The notes beneath the pieces were generated by a model, which ran no database searches, was not told where the DNA came from, and was given only the letters and a program-made list of their open reading frames with translations. A program made the position numbers and the translations under genes. A stretch of 64,000 bases of DNA. It comes from Faecalicatena_A orotica. GTDB taxonomy: Bacteria; Bacillota; Clostridia; Lachnospirales; Lachnospiraceae. The stretch is from NCBI RefSeq assembly GCF_040545875.1, contig NZ_JBEPMR010000001.1; one strand, 5' to 3'. Below are positions 33,847 to 43,489 of the stretch, in pieces (within the stretch, counting starts at the first letter, position 1; every line of letters begins with the position of its first letter).

Positions 33847-34737
33847 CTATATCCTGTTAAGCTCTGCCGTTACTTCTTCGAATGTCGGCATGCCGCCCTG
33901 TGCCCCAAATTTTTCTGTAGAAAGGCTCGCTGCAATATTTCCAAATCTCAGAGCGTCTTTTACACTCTCACCTTTTGCAATCTGTACGGTAAATGCCCCG
34001 TTCAATGTATCTCCGGCACCTGTTGTGTCTACAACTTCCGCCCTGCGTGCAGGAACCAGCAGTACTTTTCCTTCTGCAAGGCACATGCTGACACCTTTTG
34101 CCCCCTGGGTGATGAGAAGTTTCTCCGGATATTTCTGAAGAAGTTCTTCTGTCGGAATTTCTTCGCCGAAAATAATCTTTGCCTCATGCTCATTCGGAGT
34201 CAGATAGGTAACCAGATCAACGATCTCCTTTTTCACCGGTCTTGCTGGTCCCGGATTGAGCACTACCTTTACATTGTTTTCGTGACAGAGGCGGATAACA
34301 TATTCATTTGTCTCCTGCGGTATCTCATGCTGCAGGACTACGACCTCAGACTGGAGCAGTTCCTCTTTGATACTATCCACATATGCTTTATCCACACAAT
34401 CATTCGCTCCAGCCACCACGATGATCGTGTTATCATTCTCCCCGACCGTAATCAGGGCAATCCCCGTCGGTACACCGTCCACAGCACGGATATTGTTTGT
34501 CTTAACCCCCATGTCCTTCAGATTCTGAACCAGTTCTTTCCCTGCACTGTCATTCCCGACGCACCCGAACATTTCCACATCCGCGCCCAGCTTCGCCATC
34601 GCCACTGCCTGATTCGCCCCTTTCCCTCCGGGAATATACTTTAAATCCTCCCCTTTGAGAGTCTCACCCTTGAGCGGAATCCGTTCCGCTTTTACTGTCA
34701 TATCCATATTGATGCTGCCTACCACTGAAATCTTCAT
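33847..34737 (-). CDS. rbsK: Ribokinase
   Basis: A 296-residue PfkB-family kinase with N-terminal VVGSINMDM, GGKGANQAVA, and the C-terminal active-site motif DTTGAGDTLNGAF with the catalytic Asp. It phosphorylates ribose to ribose 5-phosphate. Confidence 0.97.
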   Translation of the reverse strand: MKISVVGSINMDMTVKAERIPLKGETLKGEDLKYIPGGKGANQAVAMAKLGADVEMFGCVGNDSAGKELVQNLKDMGVKTNNIRAVDGVPTGIALITVGENDNTIIVVAGANDCVDKAYVDSIKEELLQSEVVVLQHEIPQETNEYVIRLCHENNVKVVLNPGPARPVKKEIVDLVTYLTPNEHEAKIIFGEEIPTEELLQKYPEKLLITQGAKGVSMCLAEGKVLLVPARRAEVVDTTGAGDTLNGAFTVQIAKGESVKDALRFGNIAASLSTEKFGAQGGMPTFEEVTAELNRI

Positions 34738-34777
34738 ACCATTTCCTCCCTGCTTATGTTACTTAGGCCTGGTCCTT

Positions 34778-35773
34778 TCAGGCCTTAGTTACCTTGTTTC
34801 TCGTTGTTTCCCGCTGAATCAGTTTGACTTCAAAGATGTTTTTCTGAGGTACTTCTTTTCCTTCGATATGGTCAATCAGGATCTGGGCCGCCTTTGATCC
34901 CATCTCTGTGATTGGCTGGGCTATCGTCGTGAGTTCGGGGGTCATCAGCCTGCTCATGATGATATTATCAAACCCGATCAGCTGGATATCCTCAGGGACC
35001 CTTTTCCCATGTCTTGTCAGTATCTTGTAGGCCGAGATTGCAGCCATGTCATTCGCAGCGATGATTCCGTCTGCATCTGGATATTCCCTCAGAATTTGTT
35101 CTGTACTCCTCAATCCGTCTTCATAATCATACAGACAGTCCACAAATTGTACTTTTACATGCTTTTCCCTGCATATGTCCAGATATCCTTTATACCGGTC
35201 CCTGCCGCTGGACAGATTCTGTGGTCCGCGCATTGCCACGATGTTCCTGCAGCCGGCGTCCAGCATGTGTTCCATGCCCATGCGGCCTCCCTCATAGTTA
35301 TCGGAAATGATGCTTGCCACCTCATTTTTATGCCTTACCGCACGGTCCAGTACAACAACCGGAATCCTGGCATCCGCTATCTGGTCGAATATCTCCTCCT
35401 CATTCGTCAAAAGGATGATTCCGTCCGCATTCATCCTCCCCAGAAGTTCAATGCTGTTCTTTTCTTTTTCAAGGTTATCGTTGGAACTGCAAAGTGTAAG
35501 CCTGTAACCGCGCTCATATGCTTCTCCCTCGATTGCCTTTGCCATCTCATTGAAGAATGGGTTCTCGATATTCGGCACGATCACACCGATCAGGTGGGCC
35601 GATTTCTTATATAAGGTCCTTGCAGCTTCATTTGGTTTGAAACCGGTTTCCTGTATAACCTGCTGTACACGCTGTTTTTTTACTTCATCCACATTTGCCG
35701 TGCCGTTCATTACTCTTGATACAGTCGCCGGAGAAACACCGGCCAGCTTTGCAACATCTCTTATACTAATCAT
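34778..35773 (-). CDS. rbsR: LacI-family ribose operon repressor
   Basis: A 331-residue repressor with the LacI HTH at residues 3-25 (IRDVAKLAGVSPATVSRVMNG), hinge GFKPNEAARTL and a sugar-binding effector domain. It is the first gene of the rbs operon, behind a consensus promoter and an operator that it probably binds itself. Identity as RbsR rests on the operon. Confidence 0.93.
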   Translation of the reverse strand: MISIRDVAKLAGVSPATVSRVMNGTANVDEVKKQRVQQVIQETGFKPNEAARTLYKKSAHLIGVIVPNIENPFFNEMAKAIEGEAYERGYRLTLCSSNDNLEKEKNSIELLGRMNADGIILLTNEEEIFDQIADARIPVVVLDRAVRHKNEVASIISDNYEGGRMGMEHMLDAGCRNIVAMRGPQNLSSGRDRYKGYLDICREKHVKVQFVDCLYDYEDGLRSTEQILREYPDADGIIAANDMAAISAYKILTRHGKRVPEDIQLIGFDNIIMSRLMTPELTTIAQPITEMGSKAAQILIDHIEGKEVPQKNIFEVKLIQRETTRNKVTKA

Positions 35774-35810
35774 TCAAGTCACTCCATTCATCACTTCATG
35801 TGTATTTTAC

Positions 35811-35868
35811 CTTTTGAAACCCGTTTCAAGCCTGATTTCATTATATGTTTTGTATATTATTTTGTCAA
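35811..35868 (-). promoter_or_regulatory. rbs operon promoter and operator
   Basis: On the minus strand a perfect -35 TTGACA (35863-35868) and perfect -10 TATAAT (35840-35845) are 17 bases apart. Just past the expected start of transcription lies an operator palindrome (TTGAAAC, two bases, GTTTCAA, 35814-35829). It fits a LacI-family or, with one mismatch, a CcpA cre site. RbsR bound here would block early elongation. Confidence 0.88.
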
Positions 35869-36071
35869 TCCATTTTACATCATTCATATTTTTTTGGATG
35901 TTTTGTATATTTTTAAGCATATTTACCGACTGAAACCTCCTCAGGATTTAGTCAAAACATACAATACTCAGACTTATCACAAGTCCAGATACCGTATCTC
36001 ATCCTCAGTAAATTAAATATGCATGCCATCGCGATCTGCGGGACATGCATATCCTTTCATTGCCGGTTCGG
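35869..36071. other. Intergenic region between rbsR promoter and MCP gene
   Basis: No gene seen. It is AT-rich up to about 36010; the right part holds a terminator hairpin for the chemoreceptor gene, ATATGCATG (36017-36025) with CATGCATAT (36044-36052), followed on the minus strand by a T-rich tract. Confidence 0.7.
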
Positions 36072-37748
36072 CTACTCTACTTCAAAATGGCTTACTAATT
36101 CCATTAACAGCTGTGCCTGACTGGCCAGTTCTTCGCTTGCCGCAGCACTTTCTTCCACCGTAGCAGAATTCGTTTGTATAACATCTGCGATCTGATTAAT
36201 GCTCTCCCTGATCTGCCTGATGGAGACTGCCTGGTTTTCAGAGGCTGTTGTAATATGGCTTACAGATTTATTTACCTCCCCAACCCCCTTTACCACTTCT
36301 GTCAGTGACCGGTCCATCTCACTTGCCAGTTCCTTTCCCTTTTTAGCAGACTGGATACAATTTTCAATTAGCACCCTGCTGCTTTTTGATGCATCAGATG
36401 TCTTTGCAGCCAGACTGCGTACCTCATTTGCAACTACGGAAAACCCCTTGCCTGCCGCGCCGGCACGTGCTGCTTCCACACCCGCATTTAATGCCAGAAT
36501 ATTAGTCTGGAAAGCAATGTCTTCAATAGTTTTGATAATTGCCCTAACCTCATTGGAACTCCTGCTGATATTCCGGACAGCGTCCATCATATCCTGCATA
36601 TGCTCCCCGCTTACTACAGCATCACTTCCGACAAGGGCTGCTCTTTGATTGGCCCTTGCAGCATTTTTCGCATTCTCTTCAACCTTATCAGATAAATCAT
36701 TGATCGAGTTGGATATCTCTTCCGATAATGCCGCCTGCTCAGATGCTCCCTGAGCCTGAATCTGAGCACTCGAAGCAATCTGCTCGGATCCGGAAGAAAC
36801 CTGGTTGGAAGACTGCTGAATCTGACATATTGTCTCACTTAAGTCACCCTTGATCTTTTGAATGGAATACAGAACCTGCTCCAGATCTCCCACGTAGTAT
36901 TCTTCCGCACTGCTTTGTATCTGGAAATTCCCTGAAGCCATTTCATTTAACAGATTGGATTCATCCTGAACGATTCTGGCCAACAAATTCATTACATACC
37001 GCATGTCATCTGCCAGTTTCCCAAACTCATCCTCCGATTGATATTCGATTTTAATATCGGAAAACTCTCCTCTGGACAACTTCTGTGCAGCAGTCTCCAA
37101 TTCTTCAACAGGCTTTGTGATTCCACGTGTAATGTAGACAGCAAAAACTATGCTGATGGCGACACTCATGCAGCCTAAAACCAGTATCACTATTACCGTA
37201 TTCCGCTGCCTGTCTTTCAGCGCGCTGATTAACTGTTCCCCTTTCTGATTGCCATTCTCAATTAAGCTGTTTAACTCCACCTTCGCCTTATTAATCACAA
37301 CACGATTATTTTTTTCCATATATGCAGCTGCTTCATCATTTCTATTTTCGGCGGCCAGCGCAAGAACATGCTCCCTCATGGGTTCCAGTTCTGTAAATGC
37401 TTCTTCAAGCCGCTTTACAATCTGTTCGTCACCCAGAAAATGTTCTTCTATCACCGGTAACTGCTCCTTTATGGCGGCAGATGCATCTTTCGCATTCTGC
37501 TTTGCATCCTCTATAATCTCAGGATCGGTATTTGACATAGTCCGGTAAACTGCCTTCTGCATTTTTTCAAAATTAGAATTAATGATATATGCACTTCCTT
37601 TTACGAGAAAAGGGCCCTCATAAAAGGTTTGGATCTGGTTTCCCAAACTTACAAGATTCATAATGCTGACAACCGTCCCCATAATCATCAATCCGAGTAC
37701 TACCGCATAAGAAACGATTAATTTCTTCCTCACCCTCAAGTTTTTCAC
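36072..37748 (-). CDS. Methyl-accepting chemotaxis protein
   Basis: A 558-residue chemoreceptor. TM1 is at about residues 12-32, with a four-helix-bundle sensor outside the membrane (about 33-185), TM2 at about 188-210, a HAMP domain (ITRGITKPVEELE) and a long signalling domain with the conserved hairpin tip (EDIAFQTNILALNAGVEAARAG). The start is a GTG behind CAGGAGG. No other chemotaxis genes are adjacent. The ligand is unknown. Confidence 0.95.
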   Translation of the reverse strand: MKNLRVRKKLIVSYAVVLGLMIMGTVVSIMNLVSLGNQIQTFYEGPFLVKGSAYIINSNFEKMQKAVYRTMSNTDPEIIEDAKQNAKDASAAIKEQLPVIEEHFLGDEQIVKRLEEAFTELEPMREHVLALAAENRNDEAAAYMEKNNRVVINKAKVELNSLIENGNQKGEQLISALKDRQRNTVIVILVLGCMSVAISIVFAVYITRGITKPVEELETAAQKLSRGEFSDIKIEYQSEDEFGKLADDMRYVMNLLARIVQDESNLLNEMASGNFQIQSSAEEYYVGDLEQVLYSIQKIKGDLSETICQIQQSSNQVSSGSEQIASSAQIQAQGASEQAALSEEISNSINDLSDKVEENAKNAARANQRAALVGSDAVVSGEHMQDMMDAVRNISRSSNEVRAIIKTIEDIAFQTNILALNAGVEAARAGAAGKGFSVVANEVRSLAAKTSDASKSSRVLIENCIQSAKKGKELASEMDRSLTEVVKGVGEVNKSVSHITTASENQAVSIRQIRESINQIADVIQTNSATVEESAAASEELASQAQLLMELVSHFEVE

Positions 37749-37828
37749 TGCAATTGCCTCCTGTGTAATATGTTCTATTGTAACATATCAGGTACCCCTT
37801 ATCAAGGAATACAGGGAGGTCAAATGCG

Positions 37829-38743
37829 TCAAATGCCTCTTTCCTTCACCCAGATTTCCATACATGGGCATTCTGCAACATCCTTATAGTATTTTTCAGC
37901 CGAAAAGGGTTCTGTCACAATCCGGCGGTTTTTCAGCCATATTTCGAATAAATATCTATTCGCCTGATTTAATGCTGTTGTAACAAGTTCCACGAATGAT
38001 TCCGCTTCAATCCTGCATACGATATATTCACCTGCCGGCAATAACCGCTTAACCATGCCATTCCTCCCTGCCTCTGCGTTTACGGCCCTGCCGCCTGCAA
38101 AGTAAAGAAATGTACCTGTTTCAAAGCTGGCCGAATGAGACATTCCAAGTTCAATACCACCATTGATTACATCTTCCGCCCCTGTTTTCTTCTCATGGAA
38201 TTCACGCCACAGTTCCCCGGGGACATCGATCCCGGTACTTTCTCCGGCCGGGACCTGCCCGGCAATGCTGACCGCCTTTTCCAGTCCCAGATACGGCTCC
38301 GGCTGATGCAGGACCTGTCTCTGTATTTCCAACACGATCCCATCTGCAATAAGCGGAACATTCTCGTCTGCCATTATATAATTCATGGAAAGCTGCGGCC
38401 GGTCAAAAGTATTCAGCATAGGCTGTGTCTTCCTGTACTCCTCCGGTGTGATCTGATAGGTCTCTCTGAAAGCTCTTGTAAAGTTCGCATGATCGGAAAA
38501 ACCATAATCAAGCGCCGTATCCAGAATTTTTCTTTTTATATCCTTTAGGTCTTCCGCAGCCCTGGCCAGACGTCTGAGTTTTATATACTCCTGGACCGTT
38601 TTTCTCACAAGACGTTTAAACAGTCTCTGATAATAAAACAGAGATAATCCGGCAATACCGGCTAATGTTTCGTTCCTTATTTCTTCTGCCAGATGTTCTT
38701 CTATATAATCCAGCGTTTTGTCCATTGTTTCCCACGTATACAT
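37829..38743 (-). CDS. AraC-type regulator with GyrI-like effector domain
   Basis: A 304-residue protein with an N-terminal AraC/XylS double HTH (residues about 8-105: LAGIAGLSLFYYQRLFKRLV, then ALDYGFSDHANFTRAFRETY). A GyrI-like/AraC effector-binding domain follows (about 120-300, with LPAGEYIVCRIEA and FEIWL). This is the SoxS/Rob-like arrangement with a multidrug-type ligand pocket. It lies just downstream of the MerR-ABC locus on the same strand. The AGGAGG site precedes the ATG. Confidence 0.92.
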   Translation of the reverse strand: MYTWETMDKTLDYIEEHLAEEIRNETLAGIAGLSLFYYQRLFKRLVRKTVQEYIKLRRLARAAEDLKDIKRKILDTALDYGFSDHANFTRAFRETYQITPEEYRKTQPMLNTFDRPQLSMNYIMADENVPLIADGIVLEIQRQVLHQPEPYLGLEKAVSIAGQVPAGESTGIDVPGELWREFHEKKTGAEDVINGGIELGMSHSASFETGTFLYFAGGRAVNAEAGRNGMVKRLLPAGEYIVCRIEAESFVELVTTALNQANRYLFEIWLKNRRIVTEPFSAEKYYKDVAECPCMEIWVKERGI

Positions 38744-38833
38744 GATGTAATACCTCCTAAATTTATATTAATCACAGTATAGCGGAAATAATCACCCGGG
38801 GCTTGTCACACAGTGCTGTTTTCTCACATACCT

Positions 38834-38868
38834 TGCCGTACAGCAGAAGTGCACACCACGGTGTGAAC
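38834..38868. repeat. Intergenic repeat, copy B
   Basis: About 35 bases matching copy A at 25877-25910 in most positions (core AAGTGCAC, then CACGGTGTGAAC). It sits just after the end of the ABC permease gene and can form a CACACC/GGTGTG hairpin. Confidence 0.6.
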
Positions 38869-38873
38869 CGAAT

Positions 38874-40712
38874 TTACTGTTCCTCTAAGCTGCCAAGCAG
38901 CTGAAGGGGTTCCTTCTTTAAACTTTCTTTCATGCAGCAGGAAGAAATCAGTAATGCAGCGACTAACAGCCCTCCGCCTGTTCCGGCCGCCAGAACGGGG
39001 TCCGGTTCCGGCCAATAGACCTTTTCTTCTTTTGTATTCTCTGTAATCAGATTGCTGTAAGCCGTATCAAAGACCACCTCCGTATCTGCCTTTTTTGCAG
39101 CTGTTTCTGTCGCTTTCCAGCCCGCTGTACTTCCCAGAATACTTCCAGCTGCGGCGAGTACGAGAATCCCGGTCAGAATAGATCTTGAACACTGCCGCTT
39201 CGTCCTTCCAAGCAGCCGTTCCACCGCAATACGTTCCTGCTGTCCGGTTATAAACAGGTTGGCGAAGAACAGCAGTATCATAACAGACATCACGCAGCCG
39301 CTGACCAGAAATATCCACGACATCAGCATACGGTTCTCAATCCCTTCCTTCAGCTGGCTGTAGCCTTTATCGTAAAACGTGATCTTTAAGTCCTCAATCC
39401 CTTGCCTGTCCCATTTGTCCATGAACTCCTGTATGGTGCCGTTGGGAATCTGGAAAGATGTCGTAGCCCCTCGCATCCGGCTGAAAGCAGCGATATTATC
39501 TTTCCATGAATCTTCCGGGACCGCGTTCCAGGGGATCACTGCTTCATAGCGCCCGATCCCGTAAGAGCCGGTGCCGGTATCCTTTATCGTATAGATTCCC
39601 ACGATCTCATAATCCTGTTCGTTGAATACAGAGTATATCTCTCCCTGTGCATTCAGAAATGAAAAGCTAAGTCCCCCGCCGCCTTTTCCTGAAAATGTAT
39701 CTGTAGGCGCCTGTGCGTAATTTGCATAGTATAACGGTAGTGTCAGCTTATCCCCCAGAGATTTTCTAAGCAGTAAAGCCAGTGTATCCGGGATCAGGCA
39801 TACCTTCTTCCCACTCTGGTATTCTTCCTCTGTGATATCACGCCCCTCTGATATCACCACCTCGTCCCGGTAAAAGGGCATCAGAAGCTTTGTACCGTCG
39901 ACCGGCTGGACAGGAATCGTATGATCATAACAATCCTGTTCCTGAGAAACTGCAAGCCAGCGTTGTCCCCGTTCTGTCTCATAGAACCCTTCCGTCACCT
40001 CATCGTATACCGGGCCTTCATTCGCTTCGTCATATACACGCTCTCCATCCAGTGTATATTGCGTTGAACAGATCCCATCGGTGATCTGGTACTCTGTGGT
40101 AAATTCATCTACTGCCTCACCGTCCGGCCTGCCGTGGACAGCCCCGATCTGGCTTAACTGCATGATATAAGTCTTTCCCGCCACAAATTCATCCGGGTCG
40201 GGGTTGGAATGTTCACAGACATAGACGACGTCGCTGCCGTTTAAATTCCCCTCCAGTACCCTTAATACCCGCATTTTTAACGAATGGTCTGCCACTGCTG
40301 TCTCCTCAGGGGTCACTTCCACTGTGATCATCCAGTCATGTCCGACTCCCTCATACAGTTCTTTTACATAAGCGCCGAAATATGGACGCTGCCGCGGTTT
40401 CAGCTGATAATCCGCCCCTTCAAAGTCCAGCACATCCTCACTAATTCTGTCCCCATAAACAGGGCCTTTGAAATACCTGTAGGTTTTTAATCCTGCATCC
40501 CAATAAGACACGGTCCTAGAACCGACAGCCGTCTGTTCCACAGTTCCTATTGTTGTAAAAATCTTCTCAAACTCCTGCATTCCAGTTCTGCTCATGTTCC
40601 ACAGGTTTCCGCCCAGGGCCAGAAAGAATGCTGATATTCCGATGAGAAAGAAAAACAGGAAACTTTTCAGAGGGCTTCTGAGCATCTGTTTCATGCTATA
40701 ATAAAATGTCAT
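38874..40712 (-). CDS. FtsX-type ABC permease, partner of the MerR-permease fusion
   Basis: A 612-residue permease of the MacB/FtsX type. It has one N-terminal membrane segment (about residues 17-38), a large extracellular domain of about 430 residues, and three C-terminal membrane segments (from FLVSGCVMSVMILLFFANLF). The cytoplasmic motif QQERIAVERLLGRTKRQ lies after the second segment. The ATG at 40712 follows GAGGTG. It lies 10 bases after the ATPase gene. With the fused permease it would make a heterodimeric FtsX-type transporter. Confidence 0.87.
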   Translation of the reverse strand: MTFYYSMKQMLRSPLKSFLFFFLIGISAFFLALGGNLWNMSRTGMQEFEKIFTTIGTVEQTAVGSRTVSYWDAGLKTYRYFKGPVYGDRISEDVLDFEGADYQLKPRQRPYFGAYVKELYEGVGHDWMITVEVTPEETAVADHSLKMRVLRVLEGNLNGSDVVYVCEHSNPDPDEFVAGKTYIMQLSQIGAVHGRPDGEAVDEFTTEYQITDGICSTQYTLDGERVYDEANEGPVYDEVTEGFYETERGQRWLAVSQEQDCYDHTIPVQPVDGTKLLMPFYRDEVVISEGRDITEEEYQSGKKVCLIPDTLALLLRKSLGDKLTLPLYYANYAQAPTDTFSGKGGGGLSFSFLNAQGEIYSVFNEQDYEIVGIYTIKDTGTGSYGIGRYEAVIPWNAVPEDSWKDNIAAFSRMRGATTSFQIPNGTIQEFMDKWDRQGIEDLKITFYDKGYSQLKEGIENRMLMSWIFLVSGCVMSVMILLFFANLFITGQQERIAVERLLGRTKRQCSRSILTGILVLAAAGSILGSTAGWKATETAAKKADTEVVFDTAYSNLITENTKEEKVYWPEPDPVLAAGTGGGLLVAALLISSCCMKESLKKEPLQLLGSLEEQ

Positions 40713-40722
40713 GCCATACACC

Positions 40723-41400
40723 TCACTGTTCTTCTATTGATATCATTTTCCCGTCCTTCATTCTCATTTTAACGTCTGCCCCGGCCGCAATGTAGGGATT
40801 ATGTGTCACAATAATGACTACATAATCTTTTTCATGCGCCAGTTTCAGCAGTAGTTCTACAATATTCTCCTCGTTCTCCGAGTCCAGATTCCCGGTTGGC
40901 TCATCAGCGAGGAGAATCTTCCCTCCTGCCGCCATTGCCCTTGCAATCGCAACTCTCTGCTGCTCACCCCCGCTCATCATCTTTGGATACTGCATCAGTT
41001 TCTTCCCGCTTAATCCTACTTCCTCCAGACATTCTACCGCTTTATCTTTTGCCGCTTTACGCGGGATTCCCTGAAGCTCCATTGGATACATGACATTTTC
41101 CCATGCAGTCAGAAGTGGAAATAAATGAAATGCCTGATATACTACGGAGGCCTGCTTGCGCCTGTATGCATCCCGGTCGATTTCCGCCAGATTCTCTCCG
41201 TCTACAAGAATCCTGCCCTCTCCGGGCTGGTCCAGTCCTGCGAGCAGAGACAGAAATGTGCTTTTCCCGCTCCCGGATTCCCCTGTCACCGCATACATCT
41301 TCCCAGATTCAAATGTACAGGATACCTTTTTTACCGCTTCAATCGTCTGGTATTTATTTTGATAAAAATAGCTGATATTTTCTACTTTAATTCTCTCCAT
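40723..41400 (-). CDS. ABC transporter ATP-binding protein (LolD/MacB type)
   Basis: A 225-residue ATPase with Walker A GESGSGKST, Q-loop VVYQAFHLFPLLTAWENV, signature MSGGEQQRVAIARAM, Walker B ILLADEPTGNLDS and switch VTHNPY. All are typical of ATPases that pair with FtsX-like permeases. It lies between the two permease genes. Confidence 0.95.
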   Translation of the reverse strand: MERIKVENISYFYQNKYQTIEAVKKVSCTFESGKMYAVTGESGSGKSTFLSLLAGLDQPGEGRILVDGENLAEIDRDAYRRKQASVVYQAFHLFPLLTAWENVMYPMELQGIPRKAAKDKAVECLEEVGLSGKKLMQYPKMMSGGEQQRVAIARAMAAGGKILLADEPTGNLDSENEENIVELLLKLAHEKDYVVIIVTHNPYIAAGADVKMRMKDGKMISIEEQ

Positions 41401-41409
41401 ATATCCCTC

Positions 41410-43329
41410 TCAATCTCTGTGTGATAACACAGCCGCAACGCTGAATCTTCCAAACATCCACATAGCCGCAGCCGTTCCTGCTGCATAGCAGGCCAGAAAC
41501 AATACCCATACCAGCAGTGCATCCCTGATATCTGACGACCGGAATAAAAGTCCCGCCAGTGCTCCGGCCGCGCCGCCTGCTGCGGCCAGCAGAAAGTGTT
41601 CTGTAAAAAACAACAGGCTGCACCGTCTTCTGCCTGTTCCGAGTGCGCGCATAATGGCATATTCTTCCCGCCTTCCCTGCAGTAACAGGTGGGGCACGAT
41701 ATATCCAAGCATCACCACGACCAGGAGTACAAACGGAAGGAACCCTTCCAGCAGCGACAGACTCTTTTTCAGACTTGTAACCGTATCTATGAAGACTGCA
41801 TCATCAATTTTCAGACCGGCACCCGCAAAGGAGGCGGGTGATCCCTGAATCACAGACTGAAGCCCCGCATCCTTCAATTCCTTTTTTAATGCATTGAGTT
41901 CCATTGGATCCTTTACAACAAAAGACAGAGAAGATGCAAAATATGTTTTGCCGCAGTCTTCAAAAATCTGCTTTCCCATTTTGAGAGGCAGAATCACGTC
42001 CGGTACATCTGTCTCCTTATCTACATTGCTGAAATCACCGATACCGACAACTTCCATACTCACAGTCTCAAGGGGTTCCCTTTCCAGACTGACACCTGCC
42101 ATATTCTGCCGATACCGTTCCAAAGAAAAGGAAAGCGCATCTTTCATTTGTGCCTGTCTCTCTTCGGAAAATGTCGCATTCACGATACAGACATCCCTGC
42201 TCTCCTGAAACTTCTTCCAGTCCCAGCCGTCTGCCCATGCAATATCCTCTTCTGAAAATTCTTCAACAGCATCCGTACGATTCATGCCTGTAAGCATATA
42301 TAAATCGGATTCTTCCCCGCCAGAATCCTGAAGGTACCCCAGAAATTCCACTCCTTCTGCAATCTGTTTCGTATGGGAGGACCCATAGACCGTATCCAGT
42401 ACCCGCTGTGGGATAAATAACCCTGACTTGAGTTCTGCACAGACGTTCCAGACCTGGGCTGATACAGTAAGTTTTTCGGGCAGCTCCTTTAGCTGCAATT
42501 TTGCGCTGTTAAGATTTCCGAGATAAAAGGACATGACCAGAACAATCAGCAGGCTGATCACTCCATTCAGGATACTTTTCAGCCGGTGCCGCCGGATATT
42601 GACAGAAACCGTGTGCACTCCCTGAAAAAACATTCTCCTTTTTTCCGGAATCTCCCGTTCAATTTTTTCATATTTTTTTCTTTTGCAAACGATCTTCACC
42701 ACAGCCTTACCTGTCTCTTCATTCCCCTCTAAGATTCTGGCCGCTGTGTAGGTAACTCCTTCCAGCGTAAATTCAGGATACATGCCCGGCTTTATCATCT
42801 GGAACTTCACGTTTTGCTCCAAGGCATACTCCCGCAGGGCTTTCTCAAACATCCCGGCCGTATTCACATCCTGTGATGCATAAAACGTAATCTTCCCCTG
42901 CTGCTCCTGAAGTGCCACATGCTTATAATCGTCCACAATTCTGGCAAATACGCCTCCGTTTTGAGACATGTTCTCCATCTTTTCCAGATAGCCATCCACA
43001 TCGATCATTTCTGTTTTTTCTTTATGTATGCTCATGCAGACCTCAACCGCCGCCTGAAGCTGTCTCTGCTGCTTCTGCAGGGCCTCCTGCTGCCGGGCAG
43101 CCGCTTCCTTAAGAGATACCTCTTCATTCAGGATACTTTCGATTTCCTTCAACGGCATATCAAGCATCCGAAGCATCTTGATCAGTTTCAGACGCCGGAC
43201 ATCTTCTTTTGAATAATCTCTGTATGCATTCCCTGTCTCCCGGACCGGTTCGAGCAATCCCTGCTTTTCATAATAGCGTATGTTCTGCCTTGTGATACCA
43301 GTCAATTCTTCAACTTGTTTTGTATTCAA
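41410..43329 (-). CDS. MerR transcriptional regulator fused to an FtsX-type ABC permease
   Basis: One continuous 639-residue frame. Residues 1-70 are a MerR winged helix (KQVEELTGITRQNIRYYEKQ, GNAYRDYSKEDVRRLKLI), followed by a coiled coil (about 75-105) as in MerR dimers and a soluble region (about 115-245). TM1 is at about 253-272, then an extracellular domain of about 250 residues, then three membrane segments with the FtsX-type loop RREEYAIMRALGTGRR. The start is a TTG at 43329 directly behind GGAGGGGG; the frame upstream is not plausible. The gene starts an operon with an ATPase and a second permease and is preceded by a MerR-type promoter. Confidence 0.92.
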   Translation of the reverse strand: MNTKQVEELTGITRQNIRYYEKQGLLEPVRETGNAYRDYSKEDVRRLKLIKMLRMLDMPLKEIESILNEEVSLKEAAARQQEALQKQQRQLQAAVEVCMSIHKEKTEMIDVDGYLEKMENMSQNGGVFARIVDDYKHVALQEQQGKITFYASQDVNTAGMFEKALREYALEQNVKFQMIKPGMYPEFTLEGVTYTAARILEGNEETGKAVVKIVCKRKKYEKIEREIPEKRRMFFQGVHTVSVNIRRHRLKSILNGVISLLIVLVMSFYLGNLNSAKLQLKELPEKLTVSAQVWNVCAELKSGLFIPQRVLDTVYGSSHTKQIAEGVEFLGYLQDSGGEESDLYMLTGMNRTDAVEEFSEEDIAWADGWDWKKFQESRDVCIVNATFSEERQAQMKDALSFSLERYRQNMAGVSLEREPLETVSMEVVGIGDFSNVDKETDVPDVILPLKMGKQIFEDCGKTYFASSLSFVVKDPMELNALKKELKDAGLQSVIQGSPASFAGAGLKIDDAVFIDTVTSLKKSLSLLEGFLPFVLLVVVMLGYIVPHLLLQGRREEYAIMRALGTGRRRCSLLFFTEHFLLAAAGGAAGALAGLLFRSSDIRDALLVWVLFLACYAAGTAAAMWMFGRFSVAAVLSHRD

Positions 43330-43423
43330 AGATCCACCCCCTCCTTGTTCACCCGCCCCGGCACACACTTCCTTTTCACTGTTTATAGACGGGTTTTATA
43401 CATTTGTGCTGCCTGATATGCTT

Positions 43424-43454
43424 ATTTTAAGGTGTATAGCAGGTATACAGTCAA
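43424..43454 (-). promoter_or_regulatory. MerR-type promoter with 19-base spacer and dyad
   Basis: On the minus strand, -35 TTGACT (43449-43454) and -10 TAAAAT (43424-43429) are separated by 19 bases, the overlong spacer characteristic of MerR-activated promoters. The spacer region contains a dyad TGTATA, five bases, TATACA (43433-43449). It lies about 95 bases before the TTG start of the MerR-permease gene. Confidence 0.85.
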
Positions 43455-43489
43455 GCTTTTTGAGTAATTCACTTTAAATTTACCCTAAA

